Source of the DNA: Clitoria ternatea
Taxonomy: Eukaryota > Streptophyta > Magnoliopsida > Fabales > Fabaceae
Reading direction: 5' to 3'
Length of the DNA stretch: 64,000 nt
Assembly (NCBI GenBank): GCA_037962975.1
Contig: CM075675.1
Coordinates: 43,508,501 to 43,572,500, forward strand
A model generated the notes under the pieces. It did not search any database. It worked only from the letters and a program-made list of their open reading frames with translations, and was not told the DNA's origin. Position 1 is the first letter of the stretch. Every line of letters begins with the position of its first letter. The position numbers and the translations under genes were made by a program. Below are positions 45,161-57,834 of this stretch, one piece after another.

Positions 45161-46267
45161 TCCTTTGGATTTTTATTATTATTATAAACATAAGGATGTT
45201 TCAGATTATCCTTATTAATTCATTAAAGCAATCAATTCTAAAAGATTTTCTAAAACATAATATATGGATCATTTAGGAGTTTAAGTTATTCAAGGCTGAG
45301 AAATTAACTAGAATTAATCATATTTATGATCAATGATTAGTCCACCGAAGAAAAATTAATTCCTTAGGTTGGTTATTTTTAAATTTGATTTATCATTTAT
45401 TTGAACTTTGCTTTTTGTTTACCATATAATTATTTTATTCTTCATTTCAAATCCAACTACAAAACCCCTAGTTTATTGTACAAAATTGAGTGTAGTTAAT
45501 TTGACTAAGGACCAAAGTTACTTACCTTACATTGCATTAATCTTACTTTTTATTTGACTCGATAACGACAATGACAATGACAACAACAATGCATCCATAC
45601 CTCAATTAAACTCTAAAACAAACAAGTCTTGCCCTAGGGTCGAACAAGATGGGTACCACCTATGACCTATAGTTAAAGGGAACCCAATTTCAGAAGTAAT
45701 CTTAATTTTTGTAGTTTTATTATTACTTTTTAAATTTCAAGTAATTTAAAAATTACTATTTAAATTATAAAACTCTTGTAACAATAACAATTATTTATTT
45801 ATTTTATAGAATCTCTTATAATCCTTATGTTTCCTACTTCAAAAAAGCCATACCCTAGTATATAGACTGTAAGGATGGTATATAATTAACAACAGTGGAA
45901 TAAATTCTTTCGTTGTACCATTTAAGAATATTATGTACCATAAACTCAATATAGTCTATATTTATGTTCACATTTCTTACAATGGGCAAGTGTTTCTCAC
46001 TTGATACATGACTTACATGGTAGAAAGTTTCAATTCAATGGTAGATTTCAAAATATTTGTTTAGGTGTAATAATTTGAATCATGTATCTTGGTTCCATTT
46101 TTTATAATGATGAAAAATAATGATGCGGGATCTCATTTTATCGAGGTGAAGTTTAGATAAGAATGAATCCTTGTGTGGCCTACTCTAGCAGGTTTTAGTG
46201 GTTTTTCCAATGTAGTATGAACATTGCAACATGAAACATGTGCATACACATACATAACAGTTGGTGA
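45161..46267. other. 3' flank of TBL-C, AT-rich
   Basis: About 1.1 kb without a supported gene. The polyadenylation region of TBL-C (minus strand) should lie in its right end. Confidence 0.5.
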
Positions 46268-48131
46268 TCACCTATTGTCTTGAGTAGTGACTGCTGCATA
46301 TAGCAGTAGATTCCATGTATCTGGCAATCCTGCTACACACCAATGTGTACAATCCATGCCTTTGAAGCCATTGTGAGAACTAGGATGTGCATCTTTTCTC
46401 AACTGTGAAAGGGTTGTAATGTTGATCAGATGAACAGGTTTTGTTATTTTCTTCAATACATCTTCCACTACAAATAATGCCTTTGGTAATCCACTTGGGT
46501 AACTTGATCCACTTATTGGTTCTGTTTCCTTTGCACAATTTGTCACTCCTGGCTCATTCCACTCCGTACCACTAATTGATATATGCCAAATGTTAAGAGT
46601 GCTTAAAGCATTGGTGAAGATATTTGAAACTCAGGGAAAATGATTTTAAACTTACTTGTAGTGGGAAGGAGAAATTCCTTGGAAAAGAACTTTGGTTTTG
46701 CTTGGATCCACCTCTGCATTTACCCAATTAGCCCAAGTTGTCAAACCAATTTCAAATGCTTCCATACGATCCATGTCTTTGAGTATCTTGTCACCTACTT
46801 GAACATAATCCCATCTGCAGCACAAATTAATCACTAACCATTTTCATAATCACAATTTTCCATGCATTGATTAAATGATTTTTAAGAACTCATACGGTTG
46901 CTTGGGTCCTCTGCGGTACCACCAGAGCCAGGTGTTGAAAACCAATATGTCTATGTCTTTCCATATGCTTCCACTCTTAAGGGAATCAAGCTTCAAGACT
47001 CGACCAATTTTTTCCTCTTCAATGTCAACTAAATATAAAGAATGAAATAGAATCACTGAAACTCCATACTCCTGCACAGGTATGTTAATTAATTACTTCA
47101 AATTTTAGTAATTAATAAACATTTGTTCAACCCAACTAAAAAGGAAATAGTTCACTAACCTGGAATGTGTAGTTAGTCAGGGCACTATTGGTCTGCTCTA
47201 ATATTTGACTTTGAGGTACAAAAGAATGAAGCAAGCATATAAATGATTGCCACTGGTTGAGACTTACTGAATCTCCTACATACATGATCTGCTTCCCCTT
47301 GAATTCTGTCAAGAAATTTTTCCCATCAAAACTGCAAAAAATTATTTTAATTAGAAGAATTTAGTTGATTCAAGATTAATTTGGTTGAACCGTTTAAATG
47401 TCCAACAATTTTAGTGGTGACAAAATGCTATAACTAAAAGAATAAGTTGAATGGCTTTTTAATTTTTCAAATGTGAAAATAGTGATTTTTTCATGCAGAA
47501 TATGGTAAACTCGAATTGGATCAATTAGTCCAAAAAAAAAATCAATGAATTAGTTAAGTAACCGATACAGTTAATGAATTGGATTAAATATATATGTAGT
47601 CAAGACTGAGTTAATGTGAACCAATTTTACCAAATTGGATGGACTAGGTCATTGAAGAATATGGTCAAACTCTCAAAACATTATAACTGTTAAACCAACA
47701 AAGAATTAAAAAATATTATATGTGTAAAATCTTTATATGTATTGTATATATATATATATAAATTTATCATCCCTTTTTTTTTAACCTTCGAAGGTATCTC
47801 TACGATCAACTAATCCCCCATCCCCCATAGGTGTTTAAAATTCACAGGATTAAAAAATTAAATATAGAACCATTACACACCCAACATGATTAAATTGATC
47901 ATCTTATCCTTTAAAATAATAATATAATAATACATTCTCCTAACTATTTTATATAACAATATATATTTAAATTTTTAATAAGATTCTATTAACAATATTT
48001 ATATTGTGATATTATTTTGATTATACATTTATATTATATAAAATTAAATATATGTTCAATCACTAATCAATAAAAATATAAAAATATTACATTTATAGAA
48101 TGTAGTGATTTTTATTTTTATATAACTCTGG

Positions 48132-48165
<34 letters not shown>

Positions 48166-51100
48166 CCAATGGGATTAATGATCCAATTACCCAATCCCTT
48201 AATCGGTCGATAATTAATTTGGGTTAACAGTTTGTTTAACAATTGGTTGAAAGAATAAAACTATAAAAATAAAAAATTATGGTTAATATTGATATTATAT
48301 ATCATTTGAGATAAATATATTTTTTATTAAATTTAGTTGAAAATACAAGCAATTAAAGAAGCAGGAAATAACATTGATAATATCAAGAAATGAGGGAGGA
48401 ATGAATATTAGGTGGTGTGAAGGGTACAAAATCTACAAAAATAAAAGCTAAGCCGTCGCTTCAACCAACTATATTACTGTTCTCACCAATTTTTAGTCTA
48501 ATAATTGGGTTTACCCAAATTTAATAACAATACTGGTAAATCTACGTAAAGATACTTATTATATTCCATTCAATATAGTTAAATATGTATTTTTAAAAAT
48601 TATATAACATATTAAATGTATTTAATTAACTGGAATCAAATTTCATTTTAATCATTTTAAAATTTTTAAAGAGCTTGATATAGATTAATCTAATAAGTAA
48701 ACCATTAGTTTGGTAAATTCCGTTCACTTCTCACCAATTTTATAACTATTTTAGGCTGAACATTTGAAAAATTCACCGGTTAAACCTGTTAATTTAGTCC
48801 GATTTTTTTAATAGTAATATTATTTTGTGTTATTTTTTATTAAATATAAATAAATTTTAGAGAAATTTTTTAGTTTCATAATATAAATAAAATTATACAT
48901 TTTCAGTTTTATTAAATGTTTATCCAACAAATATAGCATCCTTATATATACAAGACAACCGATATTTTATATAATAAATAAAATTAAAAATTATTAGGAT
49001 ATTACATCAAATATTGAATCATATTAATATAAATAATTATTTTTAATATATATATAATTTATATATATATATATTTAAAAGTACATGTATTTGTATGATT
49101 TTATAAATTGAAAAGTGTAATGGGTGAGGGGGAGCGTGTGAAGACTTTTAGGCCATGCCTAAGGAGAATTTTGGAATACTAAAGGAAGCAGCAAAGGTTG
49201 AATGTTGATCCTGTAACGGGTAATGTGCCAACTACTACCAAACACAGAGGTGAATACATGCTATCAAAATTAAATATTGGTACCCTCTCCACTCTTTTTT
49301 TTATGACACTCAAACAGTTTTAAAATTTTAATTATTCTACCAAACACATTAAATTTATTATGTTTCATCATATTTTAAAAATTATCCTTAATATTAACAA
49401 AATAAGAAAACCACTTGTATTTCTTTAATGTCAAGAAATACAGCTTAGCTAATACTACTTTTGTTCCTTATTATAAGAACTTCTTAACTAAATTTCAGTT
49501 TTTAAGAAAAGTTAGTTAATGTAGTTAAAGTCATTTAATTTGTCTACAAATTATAATAGTTTTTCAAAAATACCCTCTTACTTTTATTGGTACTCACAAA
49601 TCTTACTCTTTTTCTATTTAATTAATGCTTATTTCATTAATGACTAATAAGGGTATTTTGGTGAAAACATAATTAATGTTATTGACTTTTTGATGAGGGT
49701 CTTATAATAAGGGACGAGGTAGTAAAGGTTTTAAAAAATAATAAATGCACCCTCTAGATTTTAAAAAGGTTTGTTTAACGTGTGCATCCTTGCATTAGAT
49801 AAGAGATTAAAAGTATAACTATTTTATTGAAATTTATATAGAGATTGTTTAGAAATGTATATGAGTGGGTATTAATAATGTTTTCAAATGAAAACTTTTC
49901 ATTTCTTGATCTCTTAATCTATACATGGGATGTACAAGTTAGATAAATCCATTTTAAAAAATCTTATAAAAAGAAGAAAAACTCTAAAAAAATCTTATAA
50001 AAATAGTACCATATAAGATATATCAGGTACTCCCTTAAGGCTAAATCACACAGATTAAGAAAAATAATTAATGTTTTTGGATTACAACATTTTTACATCT
50101 ACTTTCCTACTTTATCCTCATCTTAAATTAAATCTTTATTAATGCTATAAGTGTTTAGTCATTCCCTAGGTGAGGGTATAACAGAAAAAAATAATAAATG
50201 AGTTCTTGAAACTCTAAAGAGACAGATAAAAAGAAATAATTTTTTTCAGAATGAAGATAGATAAAAAGGAACAGATGTAGTAATTTTTATGGGGGTCTTA
50301 TAAAGAAAGATTAAATTTATATAAAATTCCCCTATTAATAAAAGTATTAAAAATGATTTACTAAGATAAGATAAATAATCTTAGTTGTAGATAATTAGTT
50401 GATGTATACAAGATCACAAACTCAAGATCTTTCTTAAGTAATACCAAATTGCTTACCACTTTAATCAACCGTGTTGGTGTTGAGGTGGTTGTTTTTTGTT
50501 ACGGTAGGAAAAATATTTGAAAAAAATGATGTTGAAGGAAAATTAGGATATCGTTGATGACAGATTTTTGGGTCAATTTGAGTGAGATTGTTATGCTTCT
50601 TAGCTAGAATTGATGAACAATTAGAAAAAAAAATGGAGAAAACTACTAAAATGCTCTACTGTAAATGAATTTTATTTTATATTTAATTCATTTCTCGGAA
50701 GTTGTTGTAGCTAAATACATGTGATTCCCTAAATAAAATAAAACCAGAAATTAATTCATATTCAGAAAATATCTTAGCCTAGCCCATATAATAATTATTA
50801 ATCCAATTGGCCTTTTAAATGGTTCATTTATGTGGCTAGGCTCTAACATTGCCGCCTGTATGAGAAGAGACCTTTTCCTCAAGGCCTAAGAAAGGAACAA
50901 ATGGTTGGAATTTTTTATGCAATTAGATGGTTTGGATATTGAGGTGGGTAAAGTGGGAGCTAGCTAGCCAACACTAGAAGGAAGTGAGGGAATATCGATT
51001 AAAGTGGCTTTTTGAATGTAGGGATACGATTGAAGCTTAGGAAAAGATGAAGGTTTGGATGGTGGAGGAGAGAAACACATGGGGACAAGTTGGTGTGAAA

Positions 51101-54100
51101 TGGGTGCGAAAGATAAAGTGTTAGGCAGAGTGTCTTTTTAGTGGATGGGTGAGATTGAAGGTTGGGGTTGGTGTGGAAATTAGACGATTAAGAAGGGGAA
51201 CACATTAAAGGGTCATTAAAAGTGGGGGGAAAAGGATTAAGTGAGTCAAAAATCTTTTAGGATTCAAAAGTACAAGAGTTTGGGGATTGAGTAAGAGAAG
51301 TATGAGAGGGATCCAAAAGATCTGTTGATAGAGGAGTGAAGTGTTAGGTGGGTTGGGAGCCTTTATAGCTGTAAAGGAGACTAACCTGAAACATCGGGAG
51401 AATCTAAAGGGGGGATAACCTATATGTGACATCACCAATGTAGTGTTTCACCGAAAAAGGACCATAGAAACACCGAGACAACTTTTGAGAGGGGTGGTTT
51501 GTCACCGAACATTGTTGACACAGGTGAAGACGGAGCAGCACTAAGTCACTGACCACAAACAAACATCAAGATAGTGGTGGTTGGCCTATGTAACCATCAT
51601 CTATTGAGTGTGCTAGAGGTTCTCCTTAAGTCGTGCGGGGATGGTTTGGCATGGAGAAGTACATCTGTGACAGGAAAGGGTGAAGTCATGGATGTTGTAA
51701 AGGGGCTCGGCCATAAACTGCTTCAAACAACATCATCTTAATGGTCGAACGGTATCTTGTGTTGTACCAATATTCCACAAGGTGTAAAAATTTATACCAT
51801 CTTCAAGGGTTTTCAGAATAGAAACAACGAATGTAAGCCTCAAGAGTCCGATTTAAAACTTTAGTTTAGTCGTCTATTTTTGGATGGTAAGCCAAACTAA
51901 ATTTTAACTTTATTCATTGTTCTTTGAACAACTCACGCCAAAACGAGCTCAAGAAAAGTGCGATTAAAGACAATGGAACTAGGAATCCTATAGAGACGAA
52001 AAATCTCAACATTGAAACAATGTACGAGGGCAATAGTTGTGTAATGAGATGAGAGGCCAAAAACTATGCAAACTTGGACAATCTATCACAAACAACCCAT
52101 ATCGTCAAGTGACCCATTGATTTACATGTGTTATAAAGTCCATTGAAAGGTCTTGCTATACTTGGATGGAATGGGCACGGGTGTTAATGAACATTTTTTT
52201 TGCATGTATATATTTAATGGTTTGGCACACCTCACAGTAGCTGAGGAAGTGCTTGAAATCAGAACAAATGGAGGGCCAAACAAAGAATGTGCTATTAGTC
52301 GCACTAGTATAAGCTTGAATTCAAAATGGCCAACAGTTAGGGTGACATGGAACTCATGAATCAGTTGGTGATAGAGGTCCTCATGGTTAGGTATATAGAT
52401 TTTACTCTTGTAGAATAAAAGGCCATTCTTTTCACTAAGTAGTGGTGTGTTATGTTGATGTTGAGAAAAAAATTGTTTTTCCTTAAGGATGAGATGTGTA
52501 AAAGGATAGAAGGGTTTGGATGATGGATGAAACCAGTGAGGATATGGCTAGAAAAAGGGAAGGCTCTTTTGTGTACCTCTTGGAGAGGGCATCAACAATA
52601 TGATTTTGGGTATTAAGTCAGTATACTATCTCAAAATCATAACCTACCCATTTTTGTTGTTCTGGTGTGAGCATAGATAATGAAAAAAATACTTGAGGCT
52701 TTATTGGTCAGTAAGGACTCAGAAGTGGTTGCCAATGAAATACTGATGCCATTTATGTCTTCTATGACGACAAACATCTCATGGATGTAGATATAGGCTA
52801 ATGGCATGTGGAAGCCTATTGTTTTGCTAAAAATACTAAGGGATATCTCTTCTGAGAGAGCACTACACCAATGGCAATGAAGGATGCATTAATCTCCACA
52901 ACAAATGGAAAGGAGGATTCAAGAAGTCCAAGAGAAGAAGCTTGAGTAATTTGTTGTTTTAAATTTGTAAAAACATATGTAGCTTGTGAATTCCAATGAA
53001 AACTAGTAGAACGCAATAGATTGGTGAGTAAAGTAGCGAGAGTGGCGTAGTGTCGCACAAATCTATGATAGAACTCGGTGAGCCCAAGGAATCCTTAAAT
53101 ATTCGTGAAAGAACGTGATTGTGGCCAGTTTATGATTGCCTGCACTTTATTTGGATCAAGAGCCAATAAATGTGTTGAAATAATATGCCCTAAATAATGG
53201 ACAGTAGTGGTAGCAAATGTGCACTTAGAAAACTTAGAAAAAAAATGTTTAGATGTTAACATATCTAAAATCAACTGTAAATACTTAACGTGATCAAATA
53301 AAAATGGGCTATAAATTAAAAGCCATAAAAAAAACTAAAACAAACCGTCATAAAAGGTTATTCATGGCAAATTAGAATGTAAATGGGGCACTAGTCAGGC
53401 CAAAAGGCATAACTAGAAATTCATAGTGCATATCTCATATGCAGAAGGCTCTTTTATAAGTGTTTATGAGTACGACCTGTATCTAATGATAGTCGAATTG
53501 GAGATCAATTTTAGAAAATACTATAGTAAAACCCAATTCATCTAAAAGTTTATCAATAATAGGAATAAGGAACCTATCTTTCACTATAACTATATTTAGG
53601 GCGCGATAGTTTACATAGAAGTGCCAAGTTTTGTCCTTCTTTTAACTAGAAGAACTGGAGAGGAAAAGGGGCTAGTGTTGGGCTTAATAATGCTCTCAGT
53701 GAGCATGTCTGTGATGGGAGTAGCCATGATCTCTTTTTAAGAGTGAGGGTATCTATATGGCTTGGCATTCATAGGAAGGGCGTTAGGAAGTAAGGTGATA
53801 TGGTAGTCATGGTCACAGGATGAGGGTAGGCCTTGGGGTTTGTGAAAGATAATGGAGTAAAAGTTAAAGAAGGATGTAAAAGGTGGTTAAGAGAAATCAA
53901 ATGGGGAACTATGTTCAGTGGGAAAAGGGGGAAAGGAAAGAAGGTGAAAAGATGTTATAGAATCAGTGTGCAACACGTGACAAAGTTGGGGGTAGGTAGA
54001 TGGGGAAGGTTTTGGCTTTAGGTCAACGGAGAGAGTAATGGGTGTATTGTGGTTAGTGAAAGAAATGTTTGAGATGACAAAATCTACAATTAAGGGGCCA

Positions 54101-57100
54101 GAGGTACAAAGCCATTCAATACCGAAACTACATCAACTCCTTCAATAGGTAATAGATAGAATGGGATGTTGAAGGCATGGCCTTGAATAGAAATAGTGAC
54201 ATTGATACATATTCCATAAAAAAATATAAGCATCATTTCCAACCATTACAAGGAAGGTGTGGGTGAGAGTATGGGCCAATTTAAGCTGGATAGCAATTTG
54301 AGTTTGTAAGATATTGTGAGAGCTACGAAAGTCAATTAGGACATTAACAAGAAGGCCTTGAATGTGCTCTTGAAATTTAAGGGCTTGGGGTGAAGGTTGG
54401 ATTACAAAGGCATGAAAGGATAATTAAAAATTTATAGCCTTAGAGGTGGGTAAGGTTGAGGTGTCCTCATTAGTGGGGTCTATTGGGGAATTTTTGTCAT
54501 TTATCATTAAAAGCAAGAAATGACTGGATGTATATTTATGCCTTGGAATAAATTTCTCATCATAGTTGTAGCAGAGTCTTAAGGCTTTCCTTTTTTACAT
54601 TTAGGGGGTGTAAGATGTTTAAAGGGAATGGGTAAAGGGGTAGAGTTAGGTGGTGATGGAGGGGGAAACGTGAGTGTAACAGAGAAGGGGGAGGGAAATA
54701 GGTGGTTAGCTTAATGAGTTTGGGTTTGGAGTCTTTAGTTTGGACTTAACTAACTTAGCAAGGCCAATGACTTGGGATATAGATTATGGCCTTAAAACAG
54801 CAAGCTCTCGTCTAATATCTTGATGCAATCCAGAGATAAAACAATCTAATATCATACCAGGTGCTAGGTCATGGACTTTATTGCTTAATCTTTCAAAATT
54901 TGCTTGATAATTAAAAACTGAAACCATTTGACGTAATTTAAATAACTCAATTTAGTGGTTTTTATATTGTGATGGGCCAAAACGTGATTCCAAAGCTTGA
55001 CTAAATGTATTCTAATATGTTAGCTATCTATTATGGAACATCCACTTGAACCAACTAAGAGCATCAACCTTCATATAGAATGCAACCATGGTTAAACAAG
55101 ATTAGGCAGGACTTGATAAAACATGAAAAATTGTTTTGCTCGGAACAACCTTTAAAGGGTCTTGTCCATCAAAAGTTGATAACATAAGTTTTAGAAGGCG
55201 AATGAAAGGTACGAGAAGGTTAAGGCTAGGGTTAGGGTTAGATTGTAAAAAAGGCGAGTTAAAATTAAATAGGTAATAGGGGAAAGGATTGAAAATGGGG
55301 AATAGCTTGTGTAACAAAAATAGAGGAAGATGTAAAGATGGGGCTTGTGGTAAAGTAGTGGGGACGACCTAGAACATTAGAAGAAGTAGCTAAAAAGATG
55401 TTGGTATGTGGGATATTAAAGAATGAGGTAGTAGGTATAGGGATTGTGGTAGTGTGGGGAATGTTTGCAAAAGGAGAAGTAGGGATAGGTATAGTGGTTG
55501 TGTAGGGAATGTTTATGAAAGGGGAAGTAGGGATATGTATAGTGGTTGTGTGAGAAATGTTCGTGATAGGATTGGTAGGGATAGGTATTGTGGCTATTTG
55601 TGGAATGTATGTGATTGGGGTAGTAAAGATAAGGATTATGGTTAAAAAAAAGGAGTAACAGTATGGGCAAGGGTATATAGAGAGGTTACTTGTTGGTGTA
55701 AACCTCTCATAAAGACATATAGAGCTGCATGGCAAGAATCCACGAGTTGACAAAGAGATTGATAACGAGAATCATGTAAATGGGATTGATTATCCACTTA
55801 GGTTTGAAGGTGGTTGAGTTTTTCTAAGATTCCTTGAAGGAGGCCCTCCAAATCCTTGGATTGAGAAGTTTTAGGAGGCATGAAAAAAGAAATGAAAGCA
55901 CCCTTAAGGGAGGAATCATTCCATTCAGTAGTCCTACATGGGTCAATGAATGTCTTTGATGAAAGAATTAGACAGTGACAACTAGTATTGTTCACAATAT
56001 GTTGGTTTTTAGCCTTCTTCTCCTACTCTAAGTGTTGTTGTTTAAGTTGGTGTCTTTTAGGGTACAGGAAGGTGAAGCATATGTTCTAGGTTCTTAAGCT
56101 AGAATTAGTGAACAACGAGAAAAACTAGAGAAAACTACTAAAATGCTCTATTAAAATTGAACTTCATTTTTCTACTTAATTCATTTCTCGAAGGCTACAG
56201 TAACTAAATGCATGTGATGCCTTAAATAACATAAAACCAGAAATTAATTTATAATTCAAAAAGTATCTAGCCTAGTCCCATATAATAATTTTCATCTAAT
56301 TGGGCTTTTTGATGGTCCATTTAAGTGGCTAGGCAATAGAATATTCAGTAATACATCATGCATTTTTATCAAATAAATATTGTTTACATATAATAAGGAA
56401 TTGATTCTTAAATTAGTTTACCGAATTAATAGAATAATTTATAAATTTTAATTGGCAGAAACATTTGATATCAAATAACTGCCACCGCGCGAAGTGGTAG
56501 TTATCACATTTGTACGTACATCATTTAATCAACACTCACCGAATTTGCACATGAATGGGTTATCTTGAGATTAATAAAATATAATAGAAGTTTATTTATG
56601 TCTCCGTTTATGCAGGTATCTACCAACTCCTAATCTTGGTGGGTAAAGATATAGCAGATTACCAACTCCTAATCTTGGACTGTAAAGATATAGCATATAC
56701 CGTTTCCTATCTTCATCATCTAATCTTGGACTGCAAAGATATAGCATCTGAGTTTAGCACTTTTACTTTGGTTCATATATATCAGCAGATTTTGTACCCT
56801 CCATAGCTTTTCAGGATCACCAAAATGTGTGATTTACTGAGTTTTAGGTCTTTTCTATGTTTCTTGAGTTGAAATATAGTACTTTTTATATATATAAAAA
56901 CATACAAGTATAAAAAAATAGTTAAGGAATTTAATGTTATCAACTAAATAACATTTTGTTTAAAATTTTAATAAAATTTATTTGGTAAGGTCATGTGTAA
57001 CGATTTAAACTAGTTTGTAACTTATTTTACTATCTTAAAAAGTTTGTTAGACAAAATAATACTGTTCAATAAAAGAGCTTGTTTTAATAGTTTGTATTTT

Positions 57101-57787
57101 TTTTTTAAAGCCCCTTGATTTTATTTTGACATGTTTATCTTTAATAATATATATTTTTTAAATTACTCATATCTATGTTTAAAAAATGTATATCTGTTAT
57201 GTTATTCTATGTTTACCAATTAGTTTTACCAAACATATTTTAATTTAATCAATTAGTTTATCTATTTTCATTAACTTAACAAAATTACATGAAATGTGAT
57301 AAAAGAATTCTTATGAAACGACTCTTAGAATTTTTGTTGTTTAGCCTTCAAAGGTAATTTTTAATATAAAAGAATGTTGTACTTAAGCATGAATTGGGCA
57401 TGAAAATGTACAGCCTATGAAACTAATAGTAACATGGAATGAAAATGAAGAGAAACTGAATAAGAAATGGAGAGTGTACCTTGGCAAGTCGCAGTTGGTG
57501 GGTTGCCATCTATAATTAAGATATTGAAGATCAGTGCGACCGAATTTCAAGCAATCAAACTCTTGACGAATGTGAGGGCACATTGAGGAATCATAGAGAG
57601 GGTATGAATCATCCCACACCCAGCTTCCTTCATACACATTGCAACTCATTTTTTCTGGCGATCTTCTTTGCCCCTTTATTGCTTTCAACTGGTGAACATG
57701 CTCTGCATCTCTCGCAAAACAGAGCCCATATGGGCAGAGGAAACAGATGACCCCAACAATAATGGCTACCCTCATTCCACCACTCAT
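46268..57787 (-). CDS. TBL-C: intact trichome-birefringence-like protein (polysaccharide O-acetyltransferase family), 5 exons
   Basis: Exons in gene order: 57787-57480, 47331-47160, 47071-46896, 46814-46656, 46571-46268 (308, 172, 176, 159 and 304 nt). All introns are GT-AG and the sum is 1119 nt, giving 372 residues without a stop. Residues 1-25 form a hydrophobic signal/anchor (VAIIVGVICFLCPYGLCFA). The PMR5/TBL N-terminal domain starts at CNVYEGSWVWDDSYPLYDSS. The GDS box (YVGDSVSLNQW) has its catalytic serine at residue 124; the DxxH box MDCTHWC has Asp345 and His348. These residues define the Ser-His-Asp esterase-like centre of TBL enzymes, which transfer acetyl groups to wall polysaccharides in the Golgi. 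The C-terminal LSQLRKDAHPS and GLPDTWN motifs suggest the TBL38-43/PMR5 branch. Exon 3 has NTWLWWYR where NTWHWW is usual. The first intron is 10,148 bp and holds a gypsy relic. The substrate cannot be told from sequence. Confidence 0.9.
47332..50588. other. TBL-C intron 1, exon-2-proximal part
   Basis: About 3.2 kb of AT-rich DNA without supported genes or LTR ends. A GGTTATATA...TATATAACC palindromic TA run lies at 48130-48167. Confidence 0.6.
48130..48167. repeat. TA microsatellite bounded by GGTT/AACC
   Basis: A run of about 16 TA units is flanked by GGT on one side and ACC on the other, so the whole 38 bases is a perfect inverted repeat that could form a cruciform or an intronic RNA hairpin. 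Confidence 0.8.
52816..53058 (-). pseudogene. RNase H-region fragment of the intronic gypsy element
   Basis: An 80-codon open fragment reading TSFHWNSQATYVFTNLKQQ through FPFVVEINASFIAIGVVLSQKRYPLVFLAKQ, the usual start of a gypsy RNase H domain. The frame is lost on both sides. It is in the same orientation as TBL-C. Confidence 0.75.
55431..55622. repeat. 48-bp minisatellite, four copies, in the gag relic
   Basis: Units start at 55431, 55479, 55527 and 55575, each beginning GTAGG(G)ATA. On the minus strand each unit encodes 16 residues of the type HTTTIPIPTSPFANIP, so the repeat arose without breaking the frame, perhaps while gag was still coding. Confidence 0.75.
56341..57479. other. TBL-C intron 1, exon-1-proximal part
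   Basis: AT-rich, with no gene. A segment of about 50 bases with CCTAATCTTGG and AAAGATATAGCA is imperfectly repeated three times at about 56630-56750. Confidence 0.55.
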
Positions 57788-57827
57788 CTAACTTGTGTAA
57801 TTGCCTCAATTTGCTGACTTTGCAGAT

Positions 57828-57834
57828 TTATATA
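57828..57834 (-). promoter_or_regulatory. Candidate TATA box of TBL-C
   Basis: TATATAA on the minus strand, about 41 bases upstream of the start codon, implying a very short leader if used. The TCCCAC context of TBL-A and TBL-B is not present here. Confidence 0.4.

Larger units (their letters stand above)
50589..56340 (-). mobile_element. Degenerate short-LTR Ty3/gypsy element in TBL-C intron 1
   Basis: LTR-like repeats at 50589-50848 and about 56079-56340 share long blocks (GAGAAAACTACTAAAATGCTCT, split here as GAGAAAACTACTAAAATG and CTCT; ACATGTGAT/GCATGTGAT; GTGGCTAGGC). Coding traces run on the minus strand: gag near 55317-55102 (FDGQDPL), reverse transcriptase near 53690-53640 (PFSSPVLLVKRRT), RNase H at 53058-52816 (FTNLKQQITQASSLGLLESSFPFVVEINAS), and an integrase core near 52100-51860 (DRLSKFA, FWRELF, AYHPK). 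Many stops and frameshifts interrupt them. Size near 5.7 kb with LTRs of about 260 bp fits Reina-type chromovirus elements. No clean target duplication is visible, so it is old. Confidence 0.75.
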
